Assembly (NCBI RefSeq): GCF_030409235.1
Contig: NZ_JAUFPO010000012.1
Location: 26,525 to 90,524 of the forward strand
Direction of reading: 5' to 3'
DNA: 64,000 nucleotides
From: Halomonas almeriensis
GTDB lineage: Bacteria > Pseudomonadota > Gammaproteobacteria > Pseudomonadales > Halomonadaceae
Below are positions 25,302-32,848 of this stretch, one piece after another (position 1 is the stretch's first letter; the number at the start of each line of letters is the position of its first letter). The notes beneath the pieces are model-generated. The model did no database searches. It was not told where the DNA came from and was given only the letters and a program-made list of their open reading frames with translations. Both the position numbers and the translations under genes were made by a program.

Positions 25302-25475
25302 GGGGCAAGCCGAAGAGGAGGTCCGACGCCAAGGGTGAGGAGCACTGCTCCGAACGGGCTGGCCATGGATGGCCAGCACCGGTCCTGCAAGCGGAGCAGG
25401 ATGCGAGAGCGCCGCTGGGCGTCGGTAGCGCCCATGGATGGGTTCATAGCGCCTCCTCGTAGGCTTGCCGCCGAG
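25302..25475. repeat. palindrome-rich compound repeat element
   Basis: Outer arms GGCAAGCCGAAGAGGAGG (about 25305-25322) and CCTCCTCGTAGGCTTGCC (about 25452-25469) are inverted copies with a few mismatches. Inside are GGAGCA-C-TGCTCC (25339-25351), CTGGCCAT-GG-ATGGCCAG (25359-25376) and CCCAT-GG-ATGGG (25431-25442). An open frame through it, continuous with the next gene, is an artefact of low stop density. The pattern suggests a dispersed, structured repeat; I recall ATGGATGG-centred palindromes in related genomes but cannot verify copies here. It fills the 363-nt gap after gcdH together with locus J and a direct repeat CTCTTTGGAGC near 25480-25500. Confidence 0.65.
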
Positions 25476-25517
25476 TCTCTTTGGAGCCTCTTTGGAGCTT
25501 CTGTAAAAGGAACCAGA

Positions 25518-26723
25518 ATGAGCGGACCATTGGCAGGCGTCGTGGTGCTGGATATGTCGCGGGTGCTGGCCGGTCCCTGGGCCGGTCAGCTGCTGGCGGA
25601 TCTCGGTGCCCGTGTCATCAAGATCGAACATCCCGAGCGCGGCGATGATACCCGCGGCTGGGGCCCGCCCTGGTGGCAGGGCGAGGCGGATGCCGAGCGG
25701 CTGGCCGCCTACTACCTGTGTGCCAATCGCGGCAAGCAGTCGCTGGCCGTGGACATCGCCACCCCGGATGGTCAGGCGCTGATCCGCGAACTGGCGGCGG
25801 GGGCCGATGTGTTGCTGGAAAACTTCAAGGTCGGCGGCCTGGCGCGCTACGGCCTGGATCCGGCCAGTCTGCGCGAACGCAACCCGCGCCTGATTGCCTG
25901 CTCGATCACCGGCTTCGGCCAGGACGGCCCCTATGCAGGGCGCGCCGGCTATGACTTCATGATTCAGGCCATGGGCGGCCTGATGAGCCTCAGCGGCGAA
26001 CCCGACGGCATGCCGATGAAGACCGGGGTGGCGATCACCGATGTGATGACCGGGCTCTATGCCACCATCGGGGTGCTGGCCGCCTTGCATGAGCGGCGTG
26101 ACTCTGGCGTCGGCCAGTATATCGATCTGGCCCTGCTGGATGTTCAGGTTGCCACTCTGGCCAATCAGGCTCTGAACACTCGGGTCAGCGGCAGCAGTCC
26201 GCCGCGTCATGGCAATGCCCACCCCAATATCGTGCCTTATCAGGCCTTCGCCTGCGCCGATGGCTATCTGGTGCTGACCGTGGGCAATGACGCTCAGTTC
26301 GCCCGTCTAGCCGGGTTGCTGGGCCAGCCGGGCTGGGCCGAGGATCCCCGTTATGCCACCAATGCCGCCCGGGTGGCGCACCGCGAGAGCCTGGTGGCGC
26401 AAGTGGCCGAGCTGCTGCTGGCCAGGCGCCGTGATGAGTGGCTGGCGGATCTCGAAGCGGCGGGCATACCGGCCGGGCCGATCAACAGCGTGGCCGAGGC
26501 GCTGGCAGATCCCCAGGTACAGCATCGTGGCATGTGCCGCGAGCTGTGGCGCGACGGCCAGCCACTGCCCCAGATGGCCAACCCGTTGCGCTTCGACGGA
26601 ACCAGTGCCACCAGCAATATGCCGCCGCCGACCCTGGGCCAGGACAGCGACGCCGTGCTTGGCGGGATGGGCCTGTCGGACGCGGAAATCGCCGAGCTGA
26701 GACGACGCGGCATCGTGCGCTGA
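25518..26723 (+). CDS. CaiB/BaiF-family CoA-transferase, probably succinyl-CoA:glutarate CoA-transferase
   Basis: Class III CoA-transferase of 401 residues. It opens with GVVVLDMSRVLAGPWAGQLLADLGA and contains LLENFKVGGLARYGLD, CSITGFGQDGPYAGRAGYDFM (the aspartate of GYD is the expected covalent CoA site) and NAHPNIVPYQAF. The ATG at 25518 has AAAGGA ahead; the longer frame upstream runs through a palindromic repeat and is rejected. Being next to gcdH, it most likely moves CoA from succinyl-CoA to glutarate, feeding GcdH, as the human SUGCT/GCDH pair does. The exact acid is an inference. Confidence 0.85.
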   Translation: MSGPLAGVVVLDMSRVLAGPWAGQLLADLGARVIKIEHPERGDDTRGWGPPWWQGEADAERLAAYYLCANRGKQSLAVDIATPDGQALIRELAAGADVLLENFKVGGLARYGLDPASLRERNPRLIACSITGFGQDGPYAGRAGYDFMIQAMGGLMSLSGEPDGMPMKTGVAITDVMTGLYATIGVLAALHERRDSGVGQYIDLALLDVQVATLANQALNTRVSGSSPPRHGNAHPNIVPYQAFACADGYLVLTVGNDAQFARLAGLLGQPGWAEDPRYATNAARVAHRESLVAQVAELLLARRRDEWLADLEAAGIPAGPINSVAEALADPQVQHRGMCRELWRDGQPLPQMANPLRFDGTSATSNMPPPTLGQDSDAVLGGMGLSDAEIAELRRRGIVR

Positions 26724-26928
26724 GGCGCGGGTGTGATGGTGCGCTCAGGTCAGGTGGTTATCCCAGCGGATCGGCAGGTCGTGGGTCTGTTGAGGGGCGC
26801 TGCCATCGCCGCCAAGGCGGTACAGCCCAACCGACCCGATGAGACGAAAAAGCCGCCCTGGCCGTCACAGCGCGCACCATGCCCAACTCACGGCCGATGC
26901 CGGCGAGTTGGTGGTGGATCTGTGCGAT
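26724..26928. other. gene-free stretch with possible unidentified remnants
   Basis: No intact gene. On the minus strand one frame reads GLYRLGGDGSAPQQ and ends IRWDNHLT before a stop at about 26751; it resembles a protein C-terminus but I do not recognise the family. It may be debris joined to the decayed gene at 26929-27440. Confidence 0.3.
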
Positions 26929-27440
26929 CTGGATATGCAGGCTCTGCTGCTCGATCCCGTGCTCGCCGGCCTTCCAGCCGCAACGTCCGACCATGTTCTT
27001 GCCCTCACGGATATCCTAGACGCGATTGACGCGGCCTGAAATGCCGTCACCATCTTCGTCATGCGGATCAGCAGTGGCTTCGAGGGTCACGGCGGGGAGG
27101 GGCTCGAGCAGGCCCAGGACGTCGCGCGCCTCGATGCTGGCCGGGGCCTCGACCCAGGGGTTGTGGAAGAAGCTGTTGCCGACGCTGAAGTCGAGCCGTT
27201 GGGTCATCGACATGTTGTACAGCGGCAGGGAGTAGGCATTGTGATCGAATTGCTCGACGGAACCCTGCCCGCCGATGTCAGGCGTTTTCTGGATCGGTGC
27301 GAGGGGATTGCCCGAGGCCTCGGACGCCCCGCCGAGAGTGACGAACAGCAGGCAGGCCTTGCCGGTCCTGCGACGCCGGCAGCAGAGCGGCGAGCAGTAC
27401 GGCACGGCGCAGAGGGCGCTGGACGAAATGAGTCGGCATG
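26929..27440 (-). pseudogene. decayed DUF1111-type di-heme oxidoreductase
   Basis: Fragments of a periplasmic DUF1111 (thiol oxidoreductase/di-heme) protein in order on the minus strand. An ATG at 27440 begins a signal-peptide-like stretch (PLRRAVLLAALLPAS). Homology continues in another frame (FDHNAYSLP, RLDFSVGNSFFHNPWVEAP), so there is a frameshift. It then jumps from ARDVLGLL to TADPHDEDGDGISGRVNRV, losing the segment that should hold the first CxxCH heme site. A TAG (27018-27016) replaces the expected tryptophan codon in NRV-W-DIREG, after which homology goes on (DIREGKN, GRCGWKAG). The rest of the protein is missing. At least three lesions make function impossible. Confidence 0.75.
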
Positions 27441-27544
27441 AGGAAGCCTCTTTGGTTATTGGCAGATACGCTGACTCGTGGCGTGATGATAACCAATATC
27501 GGACAAGGGTGCGAATGGGATTTTTTAGCGTTTGTTAACAAAAT

Positions 27545-27612
27545 GCGAGAAACGAGCAGTGTGCTGCGAGACTTCAGCCAAGCAGCTCGATGCTCGTCGC
27601 TCGTTTCGCGTC
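27545..27612. repeat. CGAG/CTCG heptad hairpin at the ppsR 3' end (locus H)
   Basis: CGAG occurs at 27546, 27553 and 27567 (steps of 7 and 14), then CTCG at 27586, 27593 and 27600 (steps of 7). The two sets face each other across about 16 nt and can pair. The element ends about 18 nt past the ppsR stop on the minus strand. The rest of 27441-27621 shows nothing recognisable. Confidence 0.65.
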
Positions 27613-27621
27613 GCTGGCCGT

Positions 27622-28455
27622 TCAGCGCGGTGAGAAGCGCCGGTTGATGCCGGTTTCGGCGATCATTCGGGTCGAGATCTCTTCCACCGAGAAGCGGGTG
27701 GTGTCGATGAAGGGCACGTGCATGCGCCGATACAGGGCTTCCGCCTGGGTGACTTCCTGCATGCACTGGTCCATGGAGCTGTAGCGACTGTCGGGGCGTC
27801 GCTCGTGGCGAATGGCGGCCAGTCGGCGGGGGTCGATGGTCAACCCGAACAGCTTGTGACGATGCTTTTCCAGCACCTCGGGCAGCTTGAGCTTGCCGCT
27901 CTCGTCGAGGTCATCCTCGGTGAGCGGGTAGTTGGCGGCGCGAATGCCGAACTGCAGAGCCAGATAGAGCGAGGAGGGCGTCTTGCCGCAGCGTGACACG
28001 CCGATCAGGATGATGTCGGCCTGGTCGTACTGGTGAGTGCGGGCGCCGTCGTCGTTGTCCAGGGCAAAATGGACCGAGTGAATGCGGTCCATGTAGACAT
28101 CGTCGCTACCGATGGCGTGGGTCCGGCCGACACTGTAGGACGAGTGGGTGGCAAGCTCCTGCTCCAGGGGCTCGAGGAAGGTGGAGAAGATGTCGACCTT
28201 GAAGCCCGGTGCATCGCGAATCACGTCGCGGATGGCGCTGTCGACCACGGTGTCGATGATGATCGGCTTCTCGCCATCCCGGGCCGCCGTGGAGGCGATC
28301 ACCGCCGCCAGCTCATGTGCCTTGGCGACACTGTCGATATAGGGCTTGGTGACCATGCGGATCTCGACGTTCTCGAACTGCGCCAGCAGGCTGCGGCCCA
28401 GGCTCTCGGCGGTAATGCCGGTGCCATCGGATATGAAGAAAGCGGTACGTGTCAT
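27622..28455 (-). CDS. ppsR: PEP synthase regulatory protein (bifunctional kinase/phosphorylase)
   Basis: DUF299-family protein of 277 residues that inactivates PEP synthase by ADP-dependent phosphorylation and reactivates it by Pi-dependent dephosphorylation. It starts [18 protein letters not shown] and has the P-loop [19 protein letters not shown] near residue 152. It is divergent from ppsA, its target, which is a common arrangement. A heptad hairpin lies just beyond the stop. Confidence 0.96.
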   Translation of the reverse strand: MTRTAFFISDGTGITAESLGRSLLAQFENVEIRMVTKPYIDSVAKAHELAAVIASTAARDGEKPIIIDTVVDSAIRDVIRDAPGFKVDIFSTFLEPLEQELATHSSYSVGRTHAIGSDDVYMDRIHSVHFALDNDDGARTHQYDQADIILIGVSRCGKTPSSLYLALQFGIRAANYPLTEDDLDESGKLKLPEVLEKHRHKLFGLTIDPRRLAAIRHERRPDSRYSSMDQCMQEVTQAEALYRRMHVPFIDTTRFSVEEISTRMIAETGINRRFSPR

Positions 28456-28533
28456 GTGACTCTCGACGCCAGGTGTAGGTTGCGAGCATTGTCAGTTGCC
28501 TAGAGGGATTGCACAAGCGGTCCTGCCGGCTAG

Positions 28534-28700
28534 CGAGCCGCGACGCGAGATACGAGTCGCGAGACACGAGAAACGAGCAGCATGTTGCCACCGCGTGTTT
28601 GGCTCTACAGGTCGCTGCCCATAGCCTGTCCCTCACACCTCACACCTCACACCTCACACCTCACACCTCACACCTCACTGCCCGCCGCTCGAAACTCGCG
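28534..28700. repeat. nested heptad arrays between ppsR and ppsA (locus I)
   Basis: CGAG is repeated every 7 bp at 28546, 28553, 28560, 28567 and 28574, with a further copy at 28534. Then follows (CCTCACA) six times plus CCTCACT at 28631-28679, and finally CTCG at 28688 and 28695. The outer CGAG and CTCG sets are complementary and enclose the CCTCACA array. The element fills most of the 403-nt divergent gap, so unlike other copies it lies among promoters. The AT-richer part 28705-28800 probably carries the ppsA promoter, but no clear hexamers were found. Confidence 0.8.
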
Positions 28701-28858
28701 ACTACATAACCCCAGCCATTTCGACGAATGTTGTAAAAAACCTTCAGTGACTTCGATGTTAGACCAATGGCGAATATGGAAGGCCGCTGGTAGAGTCGCG
28801 ATCATCCATTCATGACGACGTGTCATGGACTTTCTTGCGTCGACATCCAGGGGGTTGC

Positions 28859-31231
28859 GTGGACGATAATATTCTGTGGTTCGAAGAGCTGGGCATGAAC
28901 AATGTCGAGCGAGTCGGGGGCAAGAATGCTTCGCTCGGCGAGATGATTTCCGGTCTGGCCGGTGCCGGGGTGACCGTGCCGGGCGGGTTTGCGACCACGG
29001 CCCACGCCTACCGCGAGTTCCTGTCTCACGAAGGCCTGAACGAGCGCATCAACCAGCGTCTCGCCAGGCTCGATGTGGATGATGTCAATGCGCTGGCCGA
29101 GGCCGGGGCGGAGATTCGTCAGTGGGTGATTGACACACCCTTGCCGCCGGCCTTCGAGCAGGCTCTGCGTGAAAGCTACGAGCAGCTCCAGGCGCGCCAC
29201 CCCAATCTCAAGGTGGCGGTGCGCAGCTCGGCTACCGCCGAGGATCTGCCGGATGCCTCCTTCGCCGGACAGCAGGAGACCTTTCTCAACATCGAGGGCT
29301 TCGACAACATCAAGCGGGCCGTGCATGAGGTCTTCGCTTCGCTGTTCAACGACCGGGCCATTTCCTATCGCGTGCATCGTGGCTACCCCCACGAGAATGT
29401 CGCCTTGTCGGCGGGTATCCAGAAGATGGTGCGTTCCGAGACCGGGGCCTCCGGTGTGATGTTCACTCTGGATACCGAGTCCGGTTATCGCGATGCGGTC
29501 TTTGTCACGGCCTCCTGGGGGCTGGGTGAAACCGTGGTTCAGGGGGCGGTTAATCCCGACGAGTTCTATGTACACAAGCCGACCCTGGCGGCGGGTCGCC
29601 CGGCGGTGCTGCGTCGCAACCTGGGCTCCAAGCTGATCAAGATGATCTACAGCGAGGACGCCAGTGCCGGCAAGTCGGTGGAAACCGTCGATGTGCCGCT
29701 GGCGGACCGGGCGCGTTTCTGTATCAACGACGAGCAGATCATGTCGCTGGCGCGTCAGGCAGTGACCATCGAGCAGCACTATGGCCGACCCATGGACATC
29801 GAGTGGGCCCTGGATGGTGATGACGGTACGCTGTACATCGTCCAGGCGCGTCCCGAGACGGTGGTCTCGCAGCAGGAAGGCGGCAAGCTGGAGCGTTTCC
29901 AGCTCAGGGAAAAGGGACGCACCCTGGTGACCGGCCGCGCCATTGGCCAGCGTATCGGCCAGGGCGAGGTCAAGGTCGTGGCGTCACCGGATGACATGCA
30001 CAAGGTCAATGCCGGCGATGTGCTGGTGACCGACATGACCGATCCGGACTGGGAGCCGATCATGAAGCGGGCTTCGGCGATCGTGACCAACCGTGGTGGA
30101 CGAACCTGCCATGCCGCGATCATCGCCCGGGAGCTGGGGATTCCGGCCGTGGTCGGCTGCGCCGATGCCACGGCGGCCCTGGCCGATGGTCAGACGGTCA
30201 CGGTCTCCTGTGCCGAGGGTGACACCGGTCATGTCTACCATGGGCTGCTGGAGTTCGATCGTAATGTGACCAGCGTCGATGCCATGCCCGAGATTCCGTT
30301 CAAGATCATGATGAACGTCGGCAATCCGGATCGTGCCTTCAGTTTTGCCAGCCTGCCGAATGCCGGGGTGGGACTGGCGCGGCTGGAGTTCATCATCAAC
30401 CGCATGATCGGTGTGCATCCCAAGGCACTGCTGGAATACGACAAGCAGACCCCGGATCTGCAGCAGACCATCGATCTGCGCACGGCCGGCTATGATGATC
30501 CGGTGAGCTTTTACGTCGACAAACTGGTCGAGGGCATCTCGACCCTGGCGGCGTCCTTCTACCCCGAGCGGGTCATCGTGCGCCTGTCGGACTTCAAGTC
30601 CAACGAGTACGAAAACCTCATCGGCGGCAAACTTTACGAGCCGGGGGAAGAGAACCCCATGCTCGGCTTCCGCGGGGCTTCGCGCTATCTCTCCGAGGCC
30701 TTCAGCCCCTGCTTCGAACTGGAGTGTCGAGCACTCAAGCGGGTGCGTGATGAAATGGGGCTCGACAACATCGAGATCATGGTGCCCTTCGTGCGGACCA
30801 CCGAAGAAGCCAGAGATGTCGTCGACCTGCTGGCGGCCAACGGCCTGGAGCGGGGTCGCGATAACCTCAAGGTCATCATGATGTGCGAGCTGCCGGCCAA
30901 CGCCCTGTTGGCCGATGAGTTTCTGCAGTATTTTGACGGTTTCTCCATCGGGTCCAACGACCTGACCCAGCTGACCCTGGGGCTGGACCGCGACTCGGGG
31001 ATCGTGGCGCATCACTTCGAGGAGCGTAATCCGGCCGTGAAGAAGCTACTGGCCATGGCCATCCAGGCATGCAAGGCCCAGGGCAAGTACGTGGGCATTT
31101 GCGGCCAGGGGCCCTCGGATCACCCGGATCTGGCCAAGTGGCTGATGGAGCAGGGCATCGACTCGGTGTCGCTGAATCCGGATGCGGTGCTGGAGACCTG
31201 GTTCATGCTGGCAGGCGAGAAACTCGGCTGA
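28859..31231 (+). CDS. ppsA: phosphoenolpyruvate synthase
   Basis: Makes PEP from pyruvate with ATP going to AMP and phosphate, for gluconeogenesis. The 790 residues match the family: N-terminal [25 protein letters not shown]-binding core ([22 protein letters not shown]), phospho-histidine [21 protein letters not shown] near residue 420, and the C-terminal barrel with [18 protein letters not shown] and [11 protein letters not shown] (catalytic cysteine). The GTG at 28859 is chosen because AGGGGG lies 7 nt ahead and the length matches the family; the ATG at 28820 would add 13 unrelated residues. Control by the divergently encoded PpsR is expected. Confidence 0.96.
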   Translation: MDDNILWFEELGMNNVERVGGKNASLGEMISGLAGAGVTVPGGFATTAHAYREFLSHEGLNERINQRLARLDVDDVNALAEAGAEIRQWVIDTPLPPAFEQALRESYEQLQARHPNLKVAVRSSATAEDLPDASFAGQQETFLNIEGFDNIKRAVHEVFASLFNDRAISYRVHRGYPHENVALSAGIQKMVRSETGASGVMFTLDTESGYRDAVFVTASWGLGETVVQGAVNPDEFYVHKPTLAAGRPAVLRRNLGSKLIKMIYSEDASAGKSVETVDVPLADRARFCINDEQIMSLARQAVTIEQHYGRPMDIEWALDGDDGTLYIVQARPETVVSQQEGGKLERFQLREKGRTLVTGRAIGQRIGQGEVKVVASPDDMHKVNAGDVLVTDMTDPDWEPIMKRASAIVTNRGGRTCHAAIIARELGIPAVVGCADATAALADGQTVTVSCAEGDTGHVYHGLLEFDRNVTSVDAMPEIPFKIMMNVGNPDRAFSFASLPNAGVGLARLEFIINRMIGVHPKALLEYDKQTPDLQQTIDLRTAGYDDPVSFYVDKLVEGISTLAASFYPERVIVRLSDFKSNEYENLIGGKLYEPGEENPMLGFRGASRYLSEAFSPCFELECRALKRVRDEMGLDNIEIMVPFVRTTEEARDVVDLLAANGLERGRDNLKVIMMCELPANALLADEFLQYFDGFSIGSNDLTQLTLGLDRDSGIVAHHFEERNPAVKKLLAMAIQACKAQGKYVGICGQGPSDHPDLAKWLMEQGIDSVSLNPDAVLETWFMLAGEKLG

Positions 31232-31261
31232 TCCGTCTTTATTTCCTTGCACTGCGATGCT

Positions 31262-31288
31262 CGACACCCGGCCCTGTGCCGGGTGTCG
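31262..31288 (+). terminator. hairpin terminator after ppsA
   Basis: An 11-bp perfect stem (CGACACCCGGC/GCCGGGTGTCG) with a CCTGT loop begins 30 nt after the ppsA stop. It is followed by TTCTCC rather than a pure T-run, so termination strength is uncertain. Confidence 0.6.
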
Positions 31289-31370
31289 TTCTCCGTGGCC
31301 CGGTGGAATGTCCACATTGGTGCGGGTTTTTGGCACCATGTCGCGTCTATCCGGATCAAGGACTCGCGTG

Positions 31371-31922
31371 ATGACCTATTTTGCGGTGATAGGGGGCCTT
31401 GTCCTGTCACTCTCGGTGTTGGCGGGCTGGACCCTGTGGCGATGCCTGCGCTGGCTGGGCGGTCGACTAGGGCGGAGCCGTCAACAGCCTCGGCGCTCGA
31501 AGGGACGTTCGACACGGGCCCATTCGCGGCCAAAGCAGGAAAAGCTCAAGTTCAGCCAGGCTGGCAAGGCGAAATCCGGCAAGGCCTCGGCCTCGCAGGC
31601 GACTTCACAGAAAGCGACCGCCAAAAAGGCCGGGGCAGCGTCGAAGCGCGACCAGGATCGGTCACTCCGCGAGCCCTGGAGGCTGACCCACGCCCTGGCG
31701 CCCCTGTCGGCGACCTGGTCGCTGGCGCTGGTGGCAGGCCTGCTGTATGGCGGAGCCCGGCTGGCGGAGTTCGGCATGGCCGCGCGGCCGGGGTCGGCGC
31801 CGATGGCCTATCATCGGCTGGTGGAAATTCTGGGCCTGGGGGCCGCCGGTCTGGCTGTTATCACCCTGATCGGAGGGCTGGCCTGGTGGCGCTGCTATCG
31901 CGCAGACAAGACCCGGGACTGA
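31371..31922 (+). CDS. hypothetical membrane protein
   Basis: Not recognised. The 183 residues have a membrane helix at about 4-25 (FAVIGGLVLSLSVLAGWTLW), a very basic Lys/Ser/Ala-rich middle (about 30-100), then two more hydrophobic segments (SLALVAGLLYGGARL and GLGAAGLAVITLIGGLAWW). AAGGA lies about 9 nt before the ATG at 31371; longer frames run back into ppsA. A two- or three-pass inner-membrane protein with a cytoplasmic basic loop is likely. Confidence 0.6.
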   Translation: MTYFAVIGGLVLSLSVLAGWTLWRCLRWLGGRLGRSRQQPRRSKGRSTRAHSRPKQEKLKFSQAGKAKSGKASASQATSQKATAKKAGAASKRDQDRSLREPWRLTHALAPLSATWSLALVAGLLYGGARLAEFGMAARPGSAPMAYHRLVEILGLGAAGLAVITLIGGLAWWRCYRADKTRD

Positions 31923-31924
31923 GT

Positions 31925-32133
31925 CCAGCAGTTTTGGTATTGGATATCAGGGGGTGGCCGACATGGCCGAGCAGCCAGGCCAGGGCCCAACCGGCCGCCG
32001 GAAGTAGAAGGCTGGATGCCAGGATGGTGTAGAACAGATGGTAGGCGACAAGAGGGCGCTGATGCTGGTGAAGGTCGACAAGAACCTCGGCGCCTAGGGG
32101 AGTCAGAGTGCGCATGGTCGTCAGGGGCGGCAT
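31925..32133 (-). pseudogene. possible N-terminal remnant of a GDPD-type membrane protein
   Basis: On the minus strand a frame from ATG 32133 reads VDLHQHQRPLVAYHLFYT and a hydrophobic ILASSLLLPAAGWALAWLL, then HPLISNTKT. This resembles the start of the membrane domain in glycerophosphodiester phosphodiesterases, in which such an N-terminus precedes several more helices. Here it stops after about 70 residues against the neighbouring gene. The similarity is from memory, and the assignment is tentative. No other gene is visible in 31923-32200. Confidence 0.4.
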
Positions 32134-32200
32134 GATGACAATACCGTGACATTCACGCGGCGATGCTGGCACATGCCCCTGATGGCCCGGCCTGCCGGGT

Positions 32201-32686
32201 TCAGCCCAGTGGCAGTTGTCGTTCGCTGATCACGACACCGTTGTTGTCGGCATATAGCCACTGGCCGGGGCTGATGGTCACGCCGCCGAAAGTGACGGGG
32301 ATATCGCGCTGCCCTTCACCACGCTTCTCGCTCTTGCGCGGATGAGCGGCCAGTGCCTGGATGCCCAGTTCGGTCTCGGCCAGTTCGTCGACGTCACGCA
32401 CACAGCCGTACATGATTACCCCGGCCCAGCCATTGCCGGCGGCCTTTTCGGCCAGCATGTCGCCAAGCATAGCACAGCGGGTGGAGCCGCCGGCATCGAC
32501 CACCAGGATGGCGCCTTCGCCGGGCTCGTCGATGGCCTGCTTGACCAGGGAATTGTCCTCGAAGCATTTCACGGTGCGTACCGGCCCACCGAAGGCCTCG
32601 ATGCCCCCGACATTCAGCAGCATGGGGTCGAGCACGGCGACTTCGGGATATTCATCGCAGATATCGGGTGTGATGATGTGACTCAT
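32201..32686 (-). CDS. rraA: RraA-family protein (ribonuclease E activity regulator type)
   Basis: The 161 residues equal the length of E. coli RraA, which binds RNase E and lowers its activity. Family blocks: [16 protein letters not shown] at the start, [19 protein letters not shown], and [14 protein letters not shown]. Related proteins are 4-hydroxy-4-methyl-2-oxoglutarate/oxaloacetate lyases with the G-x-x-R-D motif, also present here, so enzymatic activity cannot be excluded. It is transcribed from the minus strand downstream of acnB, beyond an intrinsic terminator. Confidence 0.85.
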   Translation of the reverse strand: MSHIITPDICDEYPEVAVLDPMLLNVGGIEAFGGPVRTVKCFEDNSLVKQAIDEPGEGAILVVDAGGSTRCAMLGDMLAEKAAGNGWAGVIMYGCVRDVDELAETELGIQALAAHPRKSEKRGEGQRDIPVTFGGVTISPGQWLYADNNGVVISERQLPLG

Positions 32687-32745
32687 GATACAACCCCTGA
32701 TAGTGAATGGTTAGATCAATCATGCCACATCAATTGACGAGACAT

Positions 32746-32770
32746 AAAAAAAGCGCCCCGTGGGGCGCTT
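32746..32770 (-). terminator. intrinsic terminator of acnB
   Basis: On the minus strand a 9-bp stem AAGCGCCCC/GGGGCGCTT with a 2-nt loop is followed by a run of seven T. It lies about 80 nt beyond the acnB stop. This is a classic rho-independent terminator. Confidence 0.9.
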
Positions 32771-32848
32771 CTGTCATCGGCTCCGGCCGCGCCGCCTTGG
32801 CAGCGGGCCTTCGATGTTGCGAGCATCGGAGTCGAGCGTACTGATTCC

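Noticed and set aside
25197-25517. N-terminal extension of the CoA-transferase to 25197
   Set aside because: It runs through heptad and palindromic repeats, has no homology, and a good ribosome site precedes the ATG at 25518.
27016-27405. 129-residue intact small protein
   Set aside because: It is an interior piece of a larger DUF1111 protein whose homology continues in other frames and past the amber codon.
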